Shown one piece after another: positions 24,964-33,689 of a DNA stretch of 36,632 nucleotides; the stretch's first letter is position 1; each line of letters begins with the position of its first letter. Both the position numbers and the translations under genes were made by a program. The notes beneath the pieces are model-generated. The model did no database searches, was not told the DNA's origin, and saw only the letters and a list, made by a program, of their open reading frames with translations. The DNA is taken from assembly GCA_039961635.1 (NCBI GenBank), contig JABRWB010000025.1, positions 1 through 36,632 on the forward strand, written 5' to 3'. Origin of the DNA: a bacterium. Lineage in GTDB: Bacteria > 4484-113 > JAGGVC01.

Positions 24964-25777
24964 ACAGCCACCGGCAAAAGGCAAGCCCGAAGCGCCCATA
25001 AAGCAGCCGATTTTTACGCCCCAGAACATGGTCATCCTGTTCGGCGTTCTGGCGGTTGTCTTTTTCCTTGTGTTTTTCAAGGGTTTTTACCAGACAAAAG
25101 TAAAAGAAATCGCCACTCTGGACGATGAGATAACCAAGCAGCAGGAGCTGAATGCCACTTACCAGCGCAAGGCCGCGAAGCTGGCCGAGGCGGAGTACAT
25201 CAAGGAAGTCATGGACGAGAAGCTTGAATCCGTTCAGTTCAAGTTTTTCAAGAACCAGGACGACATCCTTGAATTCTTTAAAACCGTCCTTTTCGACCTG
25301 CTCGTGCGTTCCAACATCGATCCCTATACGATCGAGCTTGATTTCGACTACGAGTTCGTGATGCCGTGGTACATCGACGATCCGATTGAAACTATGCCGG
25401 ATTGGATCGACCCGGACAAAGTGGCGGAGTTGTTTTCGTGGAAGTACATTTCCAAACCGGAAGGTCAGGATCCTTCAAAGAAGCCCGAAGGCGGCGATGC
25501 AATCGGGGTGCCTGATACGTTCATAAAGCCGCTGCCGATAACGATTAAAAAGATCAGGACTACCTATGAAGGTATGAAGCGCCTGATCGAAAACATGCAG
25601 CGCGGCAAAGGCTACCTTTACACGGTTCACTGCTTTAAAAACGATTCGGGCGAAAATTCAGGTTTGCTTCGGGTTTTTACCGATTTCGAAATGGAGATTA
25701 CGATTTACCTGATGAACCCAAATCAGAACGCCACCGGCGACACTCCGGAAGGTATGCCGGGCGCCGAGACGTGCTAA
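24947..25777 (+). CDS. PilO/GspM-like inner-membrane protein
   Basis: 276 residues starting at GTG 24947, which is inside the end of the PilM-PilN gene and is preceded by GGAGGAGGT at 8-base spacing, so the two genes are translationally coupled. A short basic cytoplasmic tail leads to one membrane helix (~28-48, MVILFGVLAVVFFLVFF), a coiled coil (~52-85) and a periplasmic domain with paired alpha-beta units, the architecture of PilO and GspM. Position after PilN and before a PilP-like gene fits the usual N-O-P order. PilO/GspM heterodimerises with PilN/GspL and transmits signals between the cytoplasmic motor and the secretin. The domain has an acidic, proline-containing loop (~120-180) longer than in classical PilO. 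Sequence similarity alone is weak; topology and context carry the call. Confidence 0.75.
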   Translation: MSSTRKQPPAKGKPEAPIKQPIFTPQNMVILFGVLAVVFFLVFFKGFYQTKVKEIATLDDEITKQQELNATYQRKAAKLAEAEYIKEVMDEKLESVQFKFFKNQDDILEFFKTVLFDLLVRSNIDPYTIELDFDYEFVMPWYIDDPIETMPDWIDPDKVAELFSWKYISKPEGQDPSKKPEGGDAIGVPDTFIKPLPITIKKIRTTYEGMKRLIENMQRGKGYLYTVHCFKNDSGENSGLLRVFTDFEMEITIYLMNPNQNATGDTPEGMPGAETC

Positions 25778-25793
25778 CGGGGAGTTGATTTAG

Positions 25794-26615
25794 ATGCAGG
25801 AACTGATGCAAAACAAAACTCTGATGGCGATTCTTGGAATCGCGATTGTCGCGGCCATCTTCACCTATTTCTTCTCCGGCGGACTTTCCATTTCGGGAGA
25901 TGACCCTCTTGCCGGAGATATGACCGCACAATACGCGCAAGAAATAGGCGCACAGCCCGGCGCGCCGCCTGCGTCCGCTCCTTCGTCCGGCGGCGAAACT
26001 TCTGCAGGCGGGCCTCCCCCTGCGATGGGCCTTGAGACGGGCATGCCCGCCGCCCCGGCCGCAGAGCCTTCAAAGCCGAGCGAACCTTCCGAGCCAAGCA
26101 AGCCGGCTCCCGCGAAGCTGGCTGGGGAAGGCAAAGGGATAAACGAGAAGCTGCTTGCCTTCAGGAAGTTAAATCCCGACGAAATCCTGGAAGAGAAGTA
26201 TAAGGATCTTGAGGAAAAGGTCAGCGAGCCCGAGGCGTTTGCCGAGGATATCGGCCGAGTTGACCCCCTCACGGTTGTACTCGACTATATACCGGAAGAG
26301 CTGCGCCCGCCCCGCTCCGGCGAAACAAACGAAGAGGAAATCATCAAATTCCTGCAGGAATCGTACGGTTACGAGATGATCGACTCGCTCAACATCCGCG
26401 TTGTCGAGGTTGTCGAACTCGGCAACTATCCGATTGTGCTTTTTACGGTCAACGGCAGACCGTCCCAGGGCGGACCCGGAGCGGCGACCTACTTTAACGG
26501 TGTTGAGATCAGAATCTTGGAGGCGGACACGACCGCAGTAACGATGCGCCTCACGGTTTACGGGACTTACTCGACGATGTCCCGTACGAAAAAGTTCATT
26601 TCGGGCGATTATTGA
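25794..26615 (+). CDS. Anchored Pro-rich periplasmic protein in the PilP/GspC position
   Basis: 273 residues from ATG 25794, with GGGGAG upstream. One N-terminal membrane helix (~9-28) is followed by a long disordered linker (~55-108) rich in Pro, Ala, Ser and Glu with SEPSKP-type repeats, a helical charged segment (~112-160) and a small C-terminal beta-rich domain (~200-273, VRVVEVVELGNYPIVLFTVNG). There is no lipobox Cys, so it is not a PilP-type lipoprotein; a signal-anchor helix, a flexible linker and a beta domain is the layout of GspC or of some non-lipidated PilP. The expected role is to connect the PilN-PilO ring to the secretin periplasmic domains. This rests on topology and operon position; no family motif is certain. 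It closes the operon, with a terminator downstream. Confidence 0.6.
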   Translation: MQELMQNKTLMAILGIAIVAAIFTYFFSGGLSISGDDPLAGDMTAQYAQEIGAQPGAPPASAPSSGGETSAGGPPPAMGLETGMPAAPAAEPSKPSEPSEPSKPAPAKLAGEGKGINEKLLAFRKLNPDEILEEKYKDLEEKVSEPEAFAEDIGRVDPLTVVLDYIPEELRPPRSGETNEEEIIKFLQESYGYEMIDSLNIRVVEVVELGNYPIVLFTVNGRPSQGGPGAATYFNGVEIRILEADTTAVTMRLTVYGTYSTMSRTKKFISGDY

Positions 26616-26641
26616 TCGCCCACCCCGTTTTGAATCCCTTT

Positions 26642-26669
26642 GCCCCGGTCTTTGCCGGGGCGATTTTTT
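26642..26669 (+). terminator. Intrinsic terminator after the secretin operon
   Basis: A perfect 7-bp stem (GCCCCGG / CCGGGGC), loop TCTTTG, then GA and six T residues. It ends only 10 bases before the ATG of the next gene. Confidence 0.9.
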
Positions 26670-26678
26670 GGGGAAGGC

Positions 26679-28304
26679 ATGGAGGGATTTGCGTCCTGGC
26701 TGTATAGCTTGATCGTAACGGTGTGGGGGCGCATCGCGCTCCTTTGGTCGGAACCATCCCGGTGGCTGACTCACTGGGGTTGGGAACACCAGGCATATTA
26801 TCTGCTTTTCCCCGAGCTGGTTCTGCTGCTCGGGGTGTTTATCATCCTCGTACTTTTCCTTATCTACGGCCCCAAGTACTATAACGCGTACACTTGGATA
26901 GGCATTGTATCAATGTTCCTGAATTTCCTGCTGACGCTGCATCTAATGTACATGACCAGCAGGTTTTTCAGTTACGGGCTGGGTTTATGGTGGGGGCAGC
27001 TTGAAACGATAGACCCTTACGCGCTTTTCTTCAAACAGATTTTCGATTGGGGCGACATCTGCCTTTTCCTGACGCTTTTCCGCTATCCGCTCATGACCAA
27101 ATTCAAAACCGAATTCCTGGTCATGTACATAACCGCGACCATCGCCTTCGACCTTATGGTCGGTTCGAGCGACCTGCTTGCGATTTACGTGATGACGGAA
27201 TTCGGAAGCATTTTCCTGTATCTCCTCGCGGCCTATTACAAGGACAACCTTAAAAGCCTGGAAGGCGGGCTCAAGATATTTCTTTCGGGGGCGGTCGCGT
27301 CCGCCGCAATGCTTTTCGGCATAAGCTATATCTACGGCATCGTCGGCTCGACCAACATCTACGACATCAAGTACAAGATGCTTACGATCAATCCCAATCA
27401 TCCGCTGTTGATTTTTTCGATGATTATGATTCTCGTAGGCGTCGGCTTCAAAGTGGGCGTCGCGCCGTTCCACATGTGGATGCCGGATGCGTTTGAAGGC
27501 GCGCCCACGGTGCATGCTGCGTTCATCAGCGTATTTCCCAAGCTTGCAGGCTTCGCGATCCTGATGCGCATTTACCTCGTGGCGTTTCTGCCTGTGGCGA
27601 AAGTCTGGCTGCCTTTGTTCGTGGTGATCGCGTTGCTGACGTTGTTTGTCGGCAACATAATGGCCCTGACGCAGACCAGCTTTAAACGGCTTATGGGTTA
27701 CAGCGGCGTCGCGCAGATGGGATATATCATCATCGCGGTGATTTGCGCGGGATTGTCGGGCTCGAACGACGCTACGCAAAGCTGGGGATTTTACGCGGCG
27801 ATGTATTACATGCTCATCTACCTTTTGATGAACCTCGGCGCGTTTATCGTGGGAATGCTGAACGAGGTTTCCGGCGGCGACGACAACCTCGATACGTTGA
27901 ACGGATTGCATCGAAGGTCGCCTTTCCTGGCGTTCTTTATGACCATATGCCTGCTGGGCCTGACCGGCATTCCGCCGACCGCCGGATTTATCGCCAAATT
28001 CCTCGTCTTTTACAGCATGGCGGAGCACATACTCCAGTTTCCCGTTATGTTCGTTTTGTTGCTCCTCACGCTTGTCAACACGATCATCGCGGTTTTCTAT
28101 TACGTCGGCATAATCAAGCGGATGTACCTTCTCAAGCCGATACGCGAGGAGCTCGCCCGGCCGTTCGTGCCGATTTTCTTCCAGCGCGTCGCGGTCGTTT
28201 TCCCCGCCCTCGCGGTGCTCGTGCTGGGATTTCTGTTCGTGGACGCGCCCATCGAATACGTCAAGGGCGCGTGGTTCATGACGTTCTTCACCACGGTCGG
28301 CTAG
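26679..28304 (+). CDS. nuoN: NADH-quinone oxidoreductase subunit N
   Basis: 541 residues, an antiporter-like proton-translocating subunit of respiratory complex I with about 14 membrane helices. The ATG at 26679 is chosen; a longer frame from TTG 26640 would be read through the terminator hairpin and is unlikely. The functional polar residues line up with those I recall in E. coli NuoN: Glu174 (MTEFGSIF, Glu133), Lys258 (KVGVAPFHMW, Lys217), Lys288 (FPKLAGF, Lys247) and Lys440 (FIAKFLVF, near Lys395). LTGIPPTAGFIAKF is a further family signature. The subunit therefore looks functional. About 30 extra N-terminal residues are present. No other nuo gene is in the window, so the gene is separated from the usual A-N cluster or lies at the edge of a dispersed one. 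The upstream GGGG gives a modest ribosome-binding site. Confidence 0.93.
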   Translation: MEGFASWLYSLIVTVWGRIALLWSEPSRWLTHWGWEHQAYYLLFPELVLLLGVFIILVLFLIYGPKYYNAYTWIGIVSMFLNFLLTLHLMYMTSRFFSYGLGLWWGQLETIDPYALFFKQIFDWGDICLFLTLFRYPLMTKFKTEFLVMYITATIAFDLMVGSSDLLAIYVMTEFGSIFLYLLAAYYKDNLKSLEGGLKIFLSGAVASAAMLFGISYIYGIVGSTNIYDIKYKMLTINPNHPLLIFSMIMILVGVGFKVGVAPFHMWMPDAFEGAPTVHAAFISVFPKLAGFAILMRIYLVAFLPVAKVWLPLFVVIALLTLFVGNIMALTQTSFKRLMGYSGVAQMGYIIIAVICAGLSGSNDATQSWGFYAAMYYMLIYLLMNLGAFIVGMLNEVSGGDDNLDTLNGLHRRSPFLAFFMTICLLGLTGIPPTAGFIAKFLVFYSMAEHILQFPVMFVLLLLTLVNTIIAVFYYVGIIKRMYLLKPIREELARPFVPIFFQRVAVVFPALAVLVLGFLFVDAPIEYVKGAWFMTFFTTVG

Positions 28305-28326
28305 GCGCTGCCGGAAAGGGGGAAGA

Positions 28327-30321
28327 ATGCCTCGCACCGGCAAGATGATTAAAACCGACGCGGAAACTCCGCGTGCCCATGCGCCGGGATTGGGAGAGCG
28401 GATTATCTTCGGCGCGCTGATTGCCGCGATGTATGTCGTCCCGCCGCTTTTCATGGGCACGAATTTCGCGCGCTCCGTGCTCGATCTGGTTTCCTGGCCT
28501 GCGCTGCTTGTCGCGGCGGCGCTGCTCCCGTCGCGCACGCGAATCCGCGAAAGCGGATTGCTTTTGGCCGCGATGCTTTGGACGCTTTTTTCGTTCGTTT
28601 CGATAGCGTCGAGCGAGTATCCTTTTCTATCGCACATTGAAAGCATGCGGATGCTTTCGTGGATCGCGGTCGCGCTGATCGCGGCCGAAGGCGCGGCCGC
28701 GCTCGGCGCGCGATTCGTATCCGCGGCAGTCGCGCTTTCCGGCCTCCTTCCGTCCGCGTACGGTTTGTTTCTGCTTTGGGGCACGGAATCGCTCGAAAAA
28801 TCGCGGCTCGCGGTTGAAGGCACCTTCGGATTGCACAATCCCTTCGCCGGATTCCTGCTCGCTTGCATTCCGCTCGCGGTTTGCGAGCTGTTGCAATCCT
28901 GGGACAGAAAATTCGTGCGCATGTTCTGGCTCGCCGTAGTGATAATCGAGTGCGCAGCATTCGTGTTGACGCTAAGCAGAGCGGCATGGCTGGTTGCCGT
29001 ACTCATGCTCCTTGTTTCCCCGCTGGCTCTTAAGCGGCGCGAAAATACAGGCACTGCGCTGCCCAGAAGGGGCGCACTTGGCGGAATCTTGTTCGCGGCA
29101 TTTGTATGCATCGTGATTTTCGCGCTCAAGCCGGGAGTCGCCGGAGTGCTTTCGTCCCACGCCGCAAGCACATTCAACAAGCTCGACTACTCGCTTCAGG
29201 GCAGGCTTACTTTCTGGCGCGGGGCGCTGCGGATTTTCGCCGACAATCCTGTGGCAGGCACGGGTTCGGGCACGTTCGGAAACGCGTTCATGCGCTATCA
29301 GCCGAGCCTTGTATATTATTCGACCGATCCGCACAGCTTCCCGCTCAAAACGCTGTCCGAACAAGGAACGATAGGTTTTCTTCTGTTCGCCGCGGTTGTT
29401 TGGTTTGCTTTCAATTCGTTTCGCGCCTGGAAATCGCGCGCGCAGGTGCGGCTGCCAGGATTTGCCGCGCTTGCCGCGCTGGGATTGTTTGTCCATTCGC
29501 TAGTGGATTTCGACCTAAGTTATCCGCCGAACGCGTGGATTCTCATTTCGCTCTGCGCGCTCGCTGCAGCGGGTGCAAGCGCTGCGGCGGATGCCGCACC
29601 GAACGCGCCCAATCGTGCGGATGAAAGAGGCTCAAGCCGCCCGAGCCTGCGGCGCGCCGGGATCGCGGCCATTGCGGCCGTGCTGATGGCCTTCTGGCTG
29701 CGCGATTTCGGGATGCTCCACTTCGTCAATGAGAACAAAGAGTATTCGGTGTCCGTTTCCGGTCTGGCCGTTTCGGCGAACGCCCCGGTCGCGGTAATCG
29801 AACGGGCTCTCGGCGGCGCGGTCGCGCGTTCCACCGAGGACGCAAAGCCTGACGAGTTCCGCCTTGAGGACTTCGAAAGAATAAAGCTGACGCTAGAAAA
29901 ATACGACAAGGTAGCGCGCGCGCACTTCCTTTTGGCCGCGGTCGCGCGCGCGGGATTCAACAATCCGCGGTTGGAATTTTTGCAGCCGTTCCGGGGCTCC
30001 GAGGATTCGGTCGAGCTGCATATGAAGGCTGCGATCGAGCTGGACCCGCACAACTCGCCTGAATATTATTGGGAATACGCTTCGTTTCTGGAAGGGACGG
30101 GCCGCGCGCGGGAAGCGCGGGATGTCCTTTCCAAATGTCTTCTGGACGCGATACCGATAGTCCGCCCGGTTTCGCCGGATTTCGTCCGCCCGACTTGGAT
30201 TAAATACAACGGGCTGTTCGGTGCGATGTGGGAAAAGCTTGCGCAGCTTGAAAGGCAATTCGGAGACGAAGCGCTGGCCGCGGATTACGAAGCGCGCGCG
30301 CGGGAGTTTTCGACCGGCTAA
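28327..30321 (+). CDS. O-antigen ligase/Wzy-family membrane protein with TPR-like C-terminus
   Basis: 664 residues from ATG 28327, preceded by GGGGGAAG and 22 bases after nuoN. About 12 membrane helices occupy residues ~25-430. The Wzy_C (O-antigen ligase) signature is clear: LTLSRAAWLV, then GRLTFWRGALRIFADNP (~292), GTGSGTFGNAF, and DPHSFPLKTLSEQGTIGF with His336 in the periplasmic loop, the region that accepts the lipid-linked glycan. This family includes WaaL lipopolysaccharide ligases, Wzy polymerases and PglL/TfpO oligosaccharyltransferases that glycosylate pilins. The C-terminal ~190 residues are periplasmic, with TPR-like helix pairs (~550-620). Acceptor specificity cannot be read from sequence; the nearby pseudopilin system makes a protein acceptor conceivable. 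The gene ends convergently 11 bases from carB, with no terminator between. Confidence 0.82.
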   Translation: MPRTGKMIKTDAETPRAHAPGLGERIIFGALIAAMYVVPPLFMGTNFARSVLDLVSWPALLVAAALLPSRTRIRESGLLLAAMLWTLFSFVSIASSEYPFLSHIESMRMLSWIAVALIAAEGAAALGARFVSAAVALSGLLPSAYGLFLLWGTESLEKSRLAVEGTFGLHNPFAGFLLACIPLAVCELLQSWDRKFVRMFWLAVVIIECAAFVLTLSRAAWLVAVLMLLVSPLALKRRENTGTALPRRGALGGILFAAFVCIVIFALKPGVAGVLSSHAASTFNKLDYSLQGRLTFWRGALRIFADNPVAGTGSGTFGNAFMRYQPSLVYYSTDPHSFPLKTLSEQGTIGFLLFAAVVWFAFNSFRAWKSRAQVRLPGFAALAALGLFVHSLVDFDLSYPPNAWILISLCALAAAGASAAADAAPNAPNRADERGSSRPSLRRAGIAAIAAVLMAFWLRDFGMLHFVNENKEYSVSVSGLAVSANAPVAVIERALGGAVARSTEDAKPDEFRLEDFERIKLTLEKYDKVARAHFLLAAVARAGFNNPRLEFLQPFRGSEDSVELHMKAAIELDPHNSPEYYWEYASFLEGTGRAREARDVLSKCLLDAIPIVRPVSPDFVRPTWIKYNGLFGAMWEKLAQLERQFGDEALAADYEARAREFSTG

Positions 30322-30332
30322 GGACGGCAATT

Positions 30333-33300
30333 TCAGCGGTTGGCCTGCACCGTTTTGGCGAACTTGATTTCCTTCCACTGCTGCGGGATGTCGTTCAGCG
30401 CGGTGATCGTCACCTTGCCCTTTTTGTACCGCTTGTCTTCGAGGACGCTCAACAGCGCCTTGGCGGTGTCCAGCGAAGTTATCACCGGGACGTTGTGCTC
30501 GACCGCCGCTCGCCGGATTTTCAGTCCGTCCACTTCCGCGATTTTGTTGTCGCTGATCGTGTTGAACAAAAGCCTGAACTTGCCGCTGAGAATATGATCC
30601 TCGATGTTGGGCCGGCCTTCGTGAAGCTTCTTCACGACTTCCGCGGGCACGCCGTTCCGGTTCAAATACGCGGCGGTGCCTTCGGTGGAATACACCTTGA
30701 TGCCCAGCCTGACCAGCCGCTTGGCGAATCCAAGCCCCTCTTCTTTGTCGTTGTCGGCCAGAGTCAAAAGCACGCCGATATCCTTCGTTTCGCGCGGAAC
30801 GGGGATGCCCGCGGCGGCCATCGCCTTGGCCAGCGCCGCGGGGAAGTCGCGCGCGAGCCCCATCACTTCGCCGGTGCTTTTCATTTCGGGGCCGAGCGAC
30901 ACGTCCACTCGCTGCATCTTGGAAAAGCTGAAAACGGGCGCCTTGACCGCGACAAGATCCTGGGACGGGTACAGCCCCGGCTGGATTCCGGGCAATTCCG
31001 CGAGCCTGCCTCCCATCACCGCCAGCATGGCCATCGGAACGAGCGGCAATCCCGTTACCTTTGAGATGAACGGCACGGTGCGGCTGGCTCGCGGGTTGAC
31101 TTCGAGCACGTAAAGCTTGCCCTCCGCGAGCACGAACTGGATGTTGATCAAACCTCGCGCATCGATTTTTTTCGCGATCGCGGTTCCCATCTCAACGATG
31201 CGGCCTATCAGCACGTCGCTGACGTTTTGCGGAGGATAAACCGCCATCGAGTCGCCGCTGTGCACGCCGGCGCGCTCGATATGCTCCATCACGCCCGGAA
31301 TGATAACCGTTTCGCCGTCGGATACCAAGTCCACTTCCAATTCGATGCCCGAAAGGTACTTGTCAATCAACAGCGGACGGCCCTGAAACGCATGGCGGTT
31401 CGCAAGGATGTATTGGCGCATTCCGTCTTCGGTGTACACGATTTCCATCGCCCGTCCACCGAGGACGAACGAGGGCCGCACAAGCACAGGGTATCCCAGC
31501 TTTTCTCCCAACTGCGGTGCTAGGTCATATTCGGTGGTTGCGACCCCGGGCGGGCGCGGGATGCCCAATTCCTCCATCAGCGAGTCGAACAGTTTTCGGT
31601 CTTCGGTGACTTCGATGCTCTCGGCCGTGGTACCGAGGATGTTGACGCCCGCTTCCCAAAGCGGCAGCGCCAGGTTGATTGAGGTCTGCCCTCCGAATTG
31701 GACGACCACGCCGAGAGGTTTGAGCTGGTTCACGACATCGAGCACGCTTTCCGTCGTCAGCGGCTCGAAAAACAGCGCGTCTGAAAGGTCAAAGTCGGTG
31801 GAAACCGTTTCTGGATTGTTGTTGACGATTATCGCTTCGTAACCCATATTGTGAAGCGCCATCAACGCGTGAGTTATGCAGTAGTCGAATTCTATACCTT
31901 GTCCGATTCGTATCGCGCCGCCGCCTAATACGACCACGCGGCGGTTGAGGCCGTTTCCGGATTTGGGCGATTCAATGTCGCCCGATTTTTCGTAAGTCGC
32001 GTAGTAATAGGGGCTGCCCGCCTCGAACTCCGCCGCGCAGGTGTCCACTTCCTTGTAAACGGTCGAAACTACGGGCGTAAGTTCGAAACGCAGCTTTCTT
32101 ACTTCGCTTTCGGATTTGCCGATCATCTGGCCGACCATCCGGTCCGTCAGTCCCAGTCGTTTCCAATTGCGAAGCTGCTCCGCAGTGAATTCGATGGCCG
32201 GCAAAGCTTCCTTCCGATCTTTATCGAAGAGGCTTAGCTGGTTTGCATCGGCGGCGCCGCCGAGCGCGGCGCTGGCGCGTTTTTCCTCCTCGACAAGCTC
32301 GGCGAAACGTCTGAGGAAAAACGCGTCTATATGCGTCAGCCTTCCCAAATGCACGATGTCCCAACCGCGGAAAAGCGCTTCAAACAAAGCAAAAATGCGT
32401 CCGTCGGTAGGAATCGAAAGCTCTTCGCGAAGCTGTTCGTCCGACATGTGCGAGAAGTGCCGGGTGCGGAAGCTGTCCAGCTTCACTTCGAGCGCGGACA
32501 GCGCCTTCAGGAACGCGCCCTCGAACGTGCGATCTATGCTCATAACTTCGCCGGTCGCCTTCATCTGCGTGCCAAGCGTCTTGTCAGCTCCCTTGAACTT
32601 GTCGAACGGCCAGCGCGGAATTTTGATTACGACGTAGTCCAGTGCCGGCTCGAAGCTGGCCTTGGTTTTGCCTGTGACCGCGTTGGTGATCTCATCCAAA
32701 TTGAGTCCAAGCGCGATTTTCGCCGCAACGCGCGCAATTGGATAGCCCGTCGCCTTGCTTGCCAGCGCGCTCGACCGGCTCACGCGCGGATTGACCTCTA
32801 TCACGTAGAACTTCAGTTCGGTTGGGGAAAGCGCGAATTGCACGTTGCATCCGCCGCAGATTTTCAGCTCGCGGATTATTGCCAGCGACGCGCTCCGCAG
32901 CATCTGGTATTCCTTGTCCGTGAGCGTGAGCGACGGCGCGACCACCATCGAATCGCCCGTATGGACGCCCATCGCGTCAAGGTTTTCCATGTTGCATATC
33001 GTTATGCAGTTGTCGGCTTCGTCGCGCATCACCTCGTACTCGATTTCCTTCCATCCGACGACGCATTCCTCGATCAACACCTGATTGACGCGGCTCGACA
33101 CGATGCCGGTATTGACGAAATGGTGGAACTCGTCGGTGTTGTACGCGATTCCGCCGCCGGTGCCCCCCAGCGTGTACGCCGGGCGTATGATAAGGGGGAA
33201 TCCGTGCTTTTCCGCGAACTCGTCCGCCTCGCGCATCGTCGTTGCGATTGTGCTTGCCGGAATAGGCATGTTTATCGCCTGCATCGTGTCCTTGAACAGC

Positions 33301-33689
33301 TGCCTGTCCTCGGCGCGCTTGATGCTTTCGAAAGACGTGCCAAGGAGCTTCACGCCGTACTTCTGCGGTATACCCGCCTCCCAAAGCTCGACCGCCAGGT
33401 TGAGACCGGTCTGTCCCCCAAGCGTGGGCAGTATCCCGTCCGGGCGCTCTCGCTCGAGGATCGCCTCGATGTGCTCGGCGTCCATCGGCTCGACGTAAAC
33501 GCGGTCGGCAATGCCTATGTCCGTCATTATCGTCGCGGGGTTGGAGTTGATGAGGACTACTTCCACGCCTTCCTCTCGCAGCGAGCGGCAGGCCTGGCTG
33601 CCGGCATAATCGAATTCGGCTGCCTGGCCGATGATGATCGGCCCGCTGCCAATGACCATTACTTTTTTGATTGAGGGATTACGTGGCAT
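30333..33689 (-). CDS. carB: Carbamoyl-phosphate synthase large subunit
   Basis: 1118 residues on the minus strand; the product makes carbamoyl phosphate from ammonia (supplied by the CarA glutaminase), bicarbonate and two ATP for pyrimidine and arginine synthesis. The start MPRNPSIKKVMVIGSGPIIIGQ matches the family N-terminus. Two ATP-grasp halves are present: the first with RPAYTLGGTGGGIAY (~175) and the second starting LNRRVVVLGGGAIRIGQGIE (~578), with RPSFVLGGRAMEIVY. The usual GSGP of the second half is GGGA here. The C-terminal regulatory MGS-like domain (~966-1090) carries KVYSTEGTAAYL. Relative to the roughly 1070-residue norm, about 30 residues (ASAALGG to IEF, ~470-500) are inserted in the oligomerisation domain. 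Its first codons overlap the end of the nucleotidyltransferase gene by 11 bp; carA is not in the window. Confidence 0.97.
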   Translation of the reverse strand: MPRNPSIKKVMVIGSGPIIIGQAAEFDYAGSQACRSLREEGVEVVLINSNPATIMTDIGIADRVYVEPMDAEHIEAILERERPDGILPTLGGQTGLNLAVELWEAGIPQKYGVKLLGTSFESIKRAEDRQLFKDTMQAINMPIPASTIATTMREADEFAEKHGFPLIIRPAYTLGGTGGGIAYNTDEFHHFVNTGIVSSRVNQVLIEECVVGWKEIEYEVMRDEADNCITICNMENLDAMGVHTGDSMVVAPSLTLTDKEYQMLRSASLAIIRELKICGGCNVQFALSPTELKFYVIEVNPRVSRSSALASKATGYPIARVAAKIALGLNLDEITNAVTGKTKASFEPALDYVVIKIPRWPFDKFKGADKTLGTQMKATGEVMSIDRTFEGAFLKALSALEVKLDSFRTRHFSHMSDEQLREELSIPTDGRIFALFEALFRGWDIVHLGRLTHIDAFFLRRFAELVEEEKRASAALGGAADANQLSLFDKDRKEALPAIEFTAEQLRNWKRLGLTDRMVGQMIGKSESEVRKLRFELTPVVSTVYKEVDTCAAEFEAGSPYYYATYEKSGDIESPKSGNGLNRRVVVLGGGAIRIGQGIEFDYCITHALMALHNMGYEAIIVNNNPETVSTDFDLSDALFFEPLTTESVLDVVNQLKPLGVVVQFGGQTSINLALPLWEAGVNILGTTAESIEVTEDRKLFDSLMEELGIPRPPGVATTEYDLAPQLGEKLGYPVLVRPSFVLGGRAMEIVYTEDGMRQYILANRHAFQGRPLLIDKYLSGIELEVDLVSDGETVIIPGVMEHIERAGVHSGDSMAVYPPQNVSDVLIGRIVEMGTAIAKKIDARGLINIQFVLAEGKLYVLEVNPRASRTVPFISKVTGLPLVPMAMLAVMGGRLAELPGIQPGLYPSQDLVAVKAPVFSFSKMQRVDVSLGPEMKSTGEVMGLARDFPAALAKAMAAAGIPVPRETKDIGVLLTLADNDKEEGLGFAKRLVRLGIKVYSTEGTAAYLNRNGVPAEVVKKLHEGRPNIEDHILSGKFRLLFNTISDNKIAEVDGLKIRRAAVEHNVPVITSLDTAKALLSVLEDKRYKKGKVTITALNDIPQQWKEIKFAKTVQANR

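Noticed and set aside
26640-26678. Longer nuoN reading frame beginning at TTG 26640
   Set aside because: It would place the terminator hairpin inside the coding region and adds residues unlike NuoN; ATG 26679 is the simpler start.
26985-29180. A 731-codon open frame on the minus strand across nuoN and the ligase gene
   Set aside because: It spans two clearly identified plus-strand membrane protein genes; its composition (Arg/His/Asn-rich, no domains) is typical of an antisense shadow in GC-biased codons.
32331-33674. A 447-codon plus-strand open frame opposite carB
   Set aside because: carB is certain on the other strand, and this frame has the His/Arg-rich composition of a shadow.
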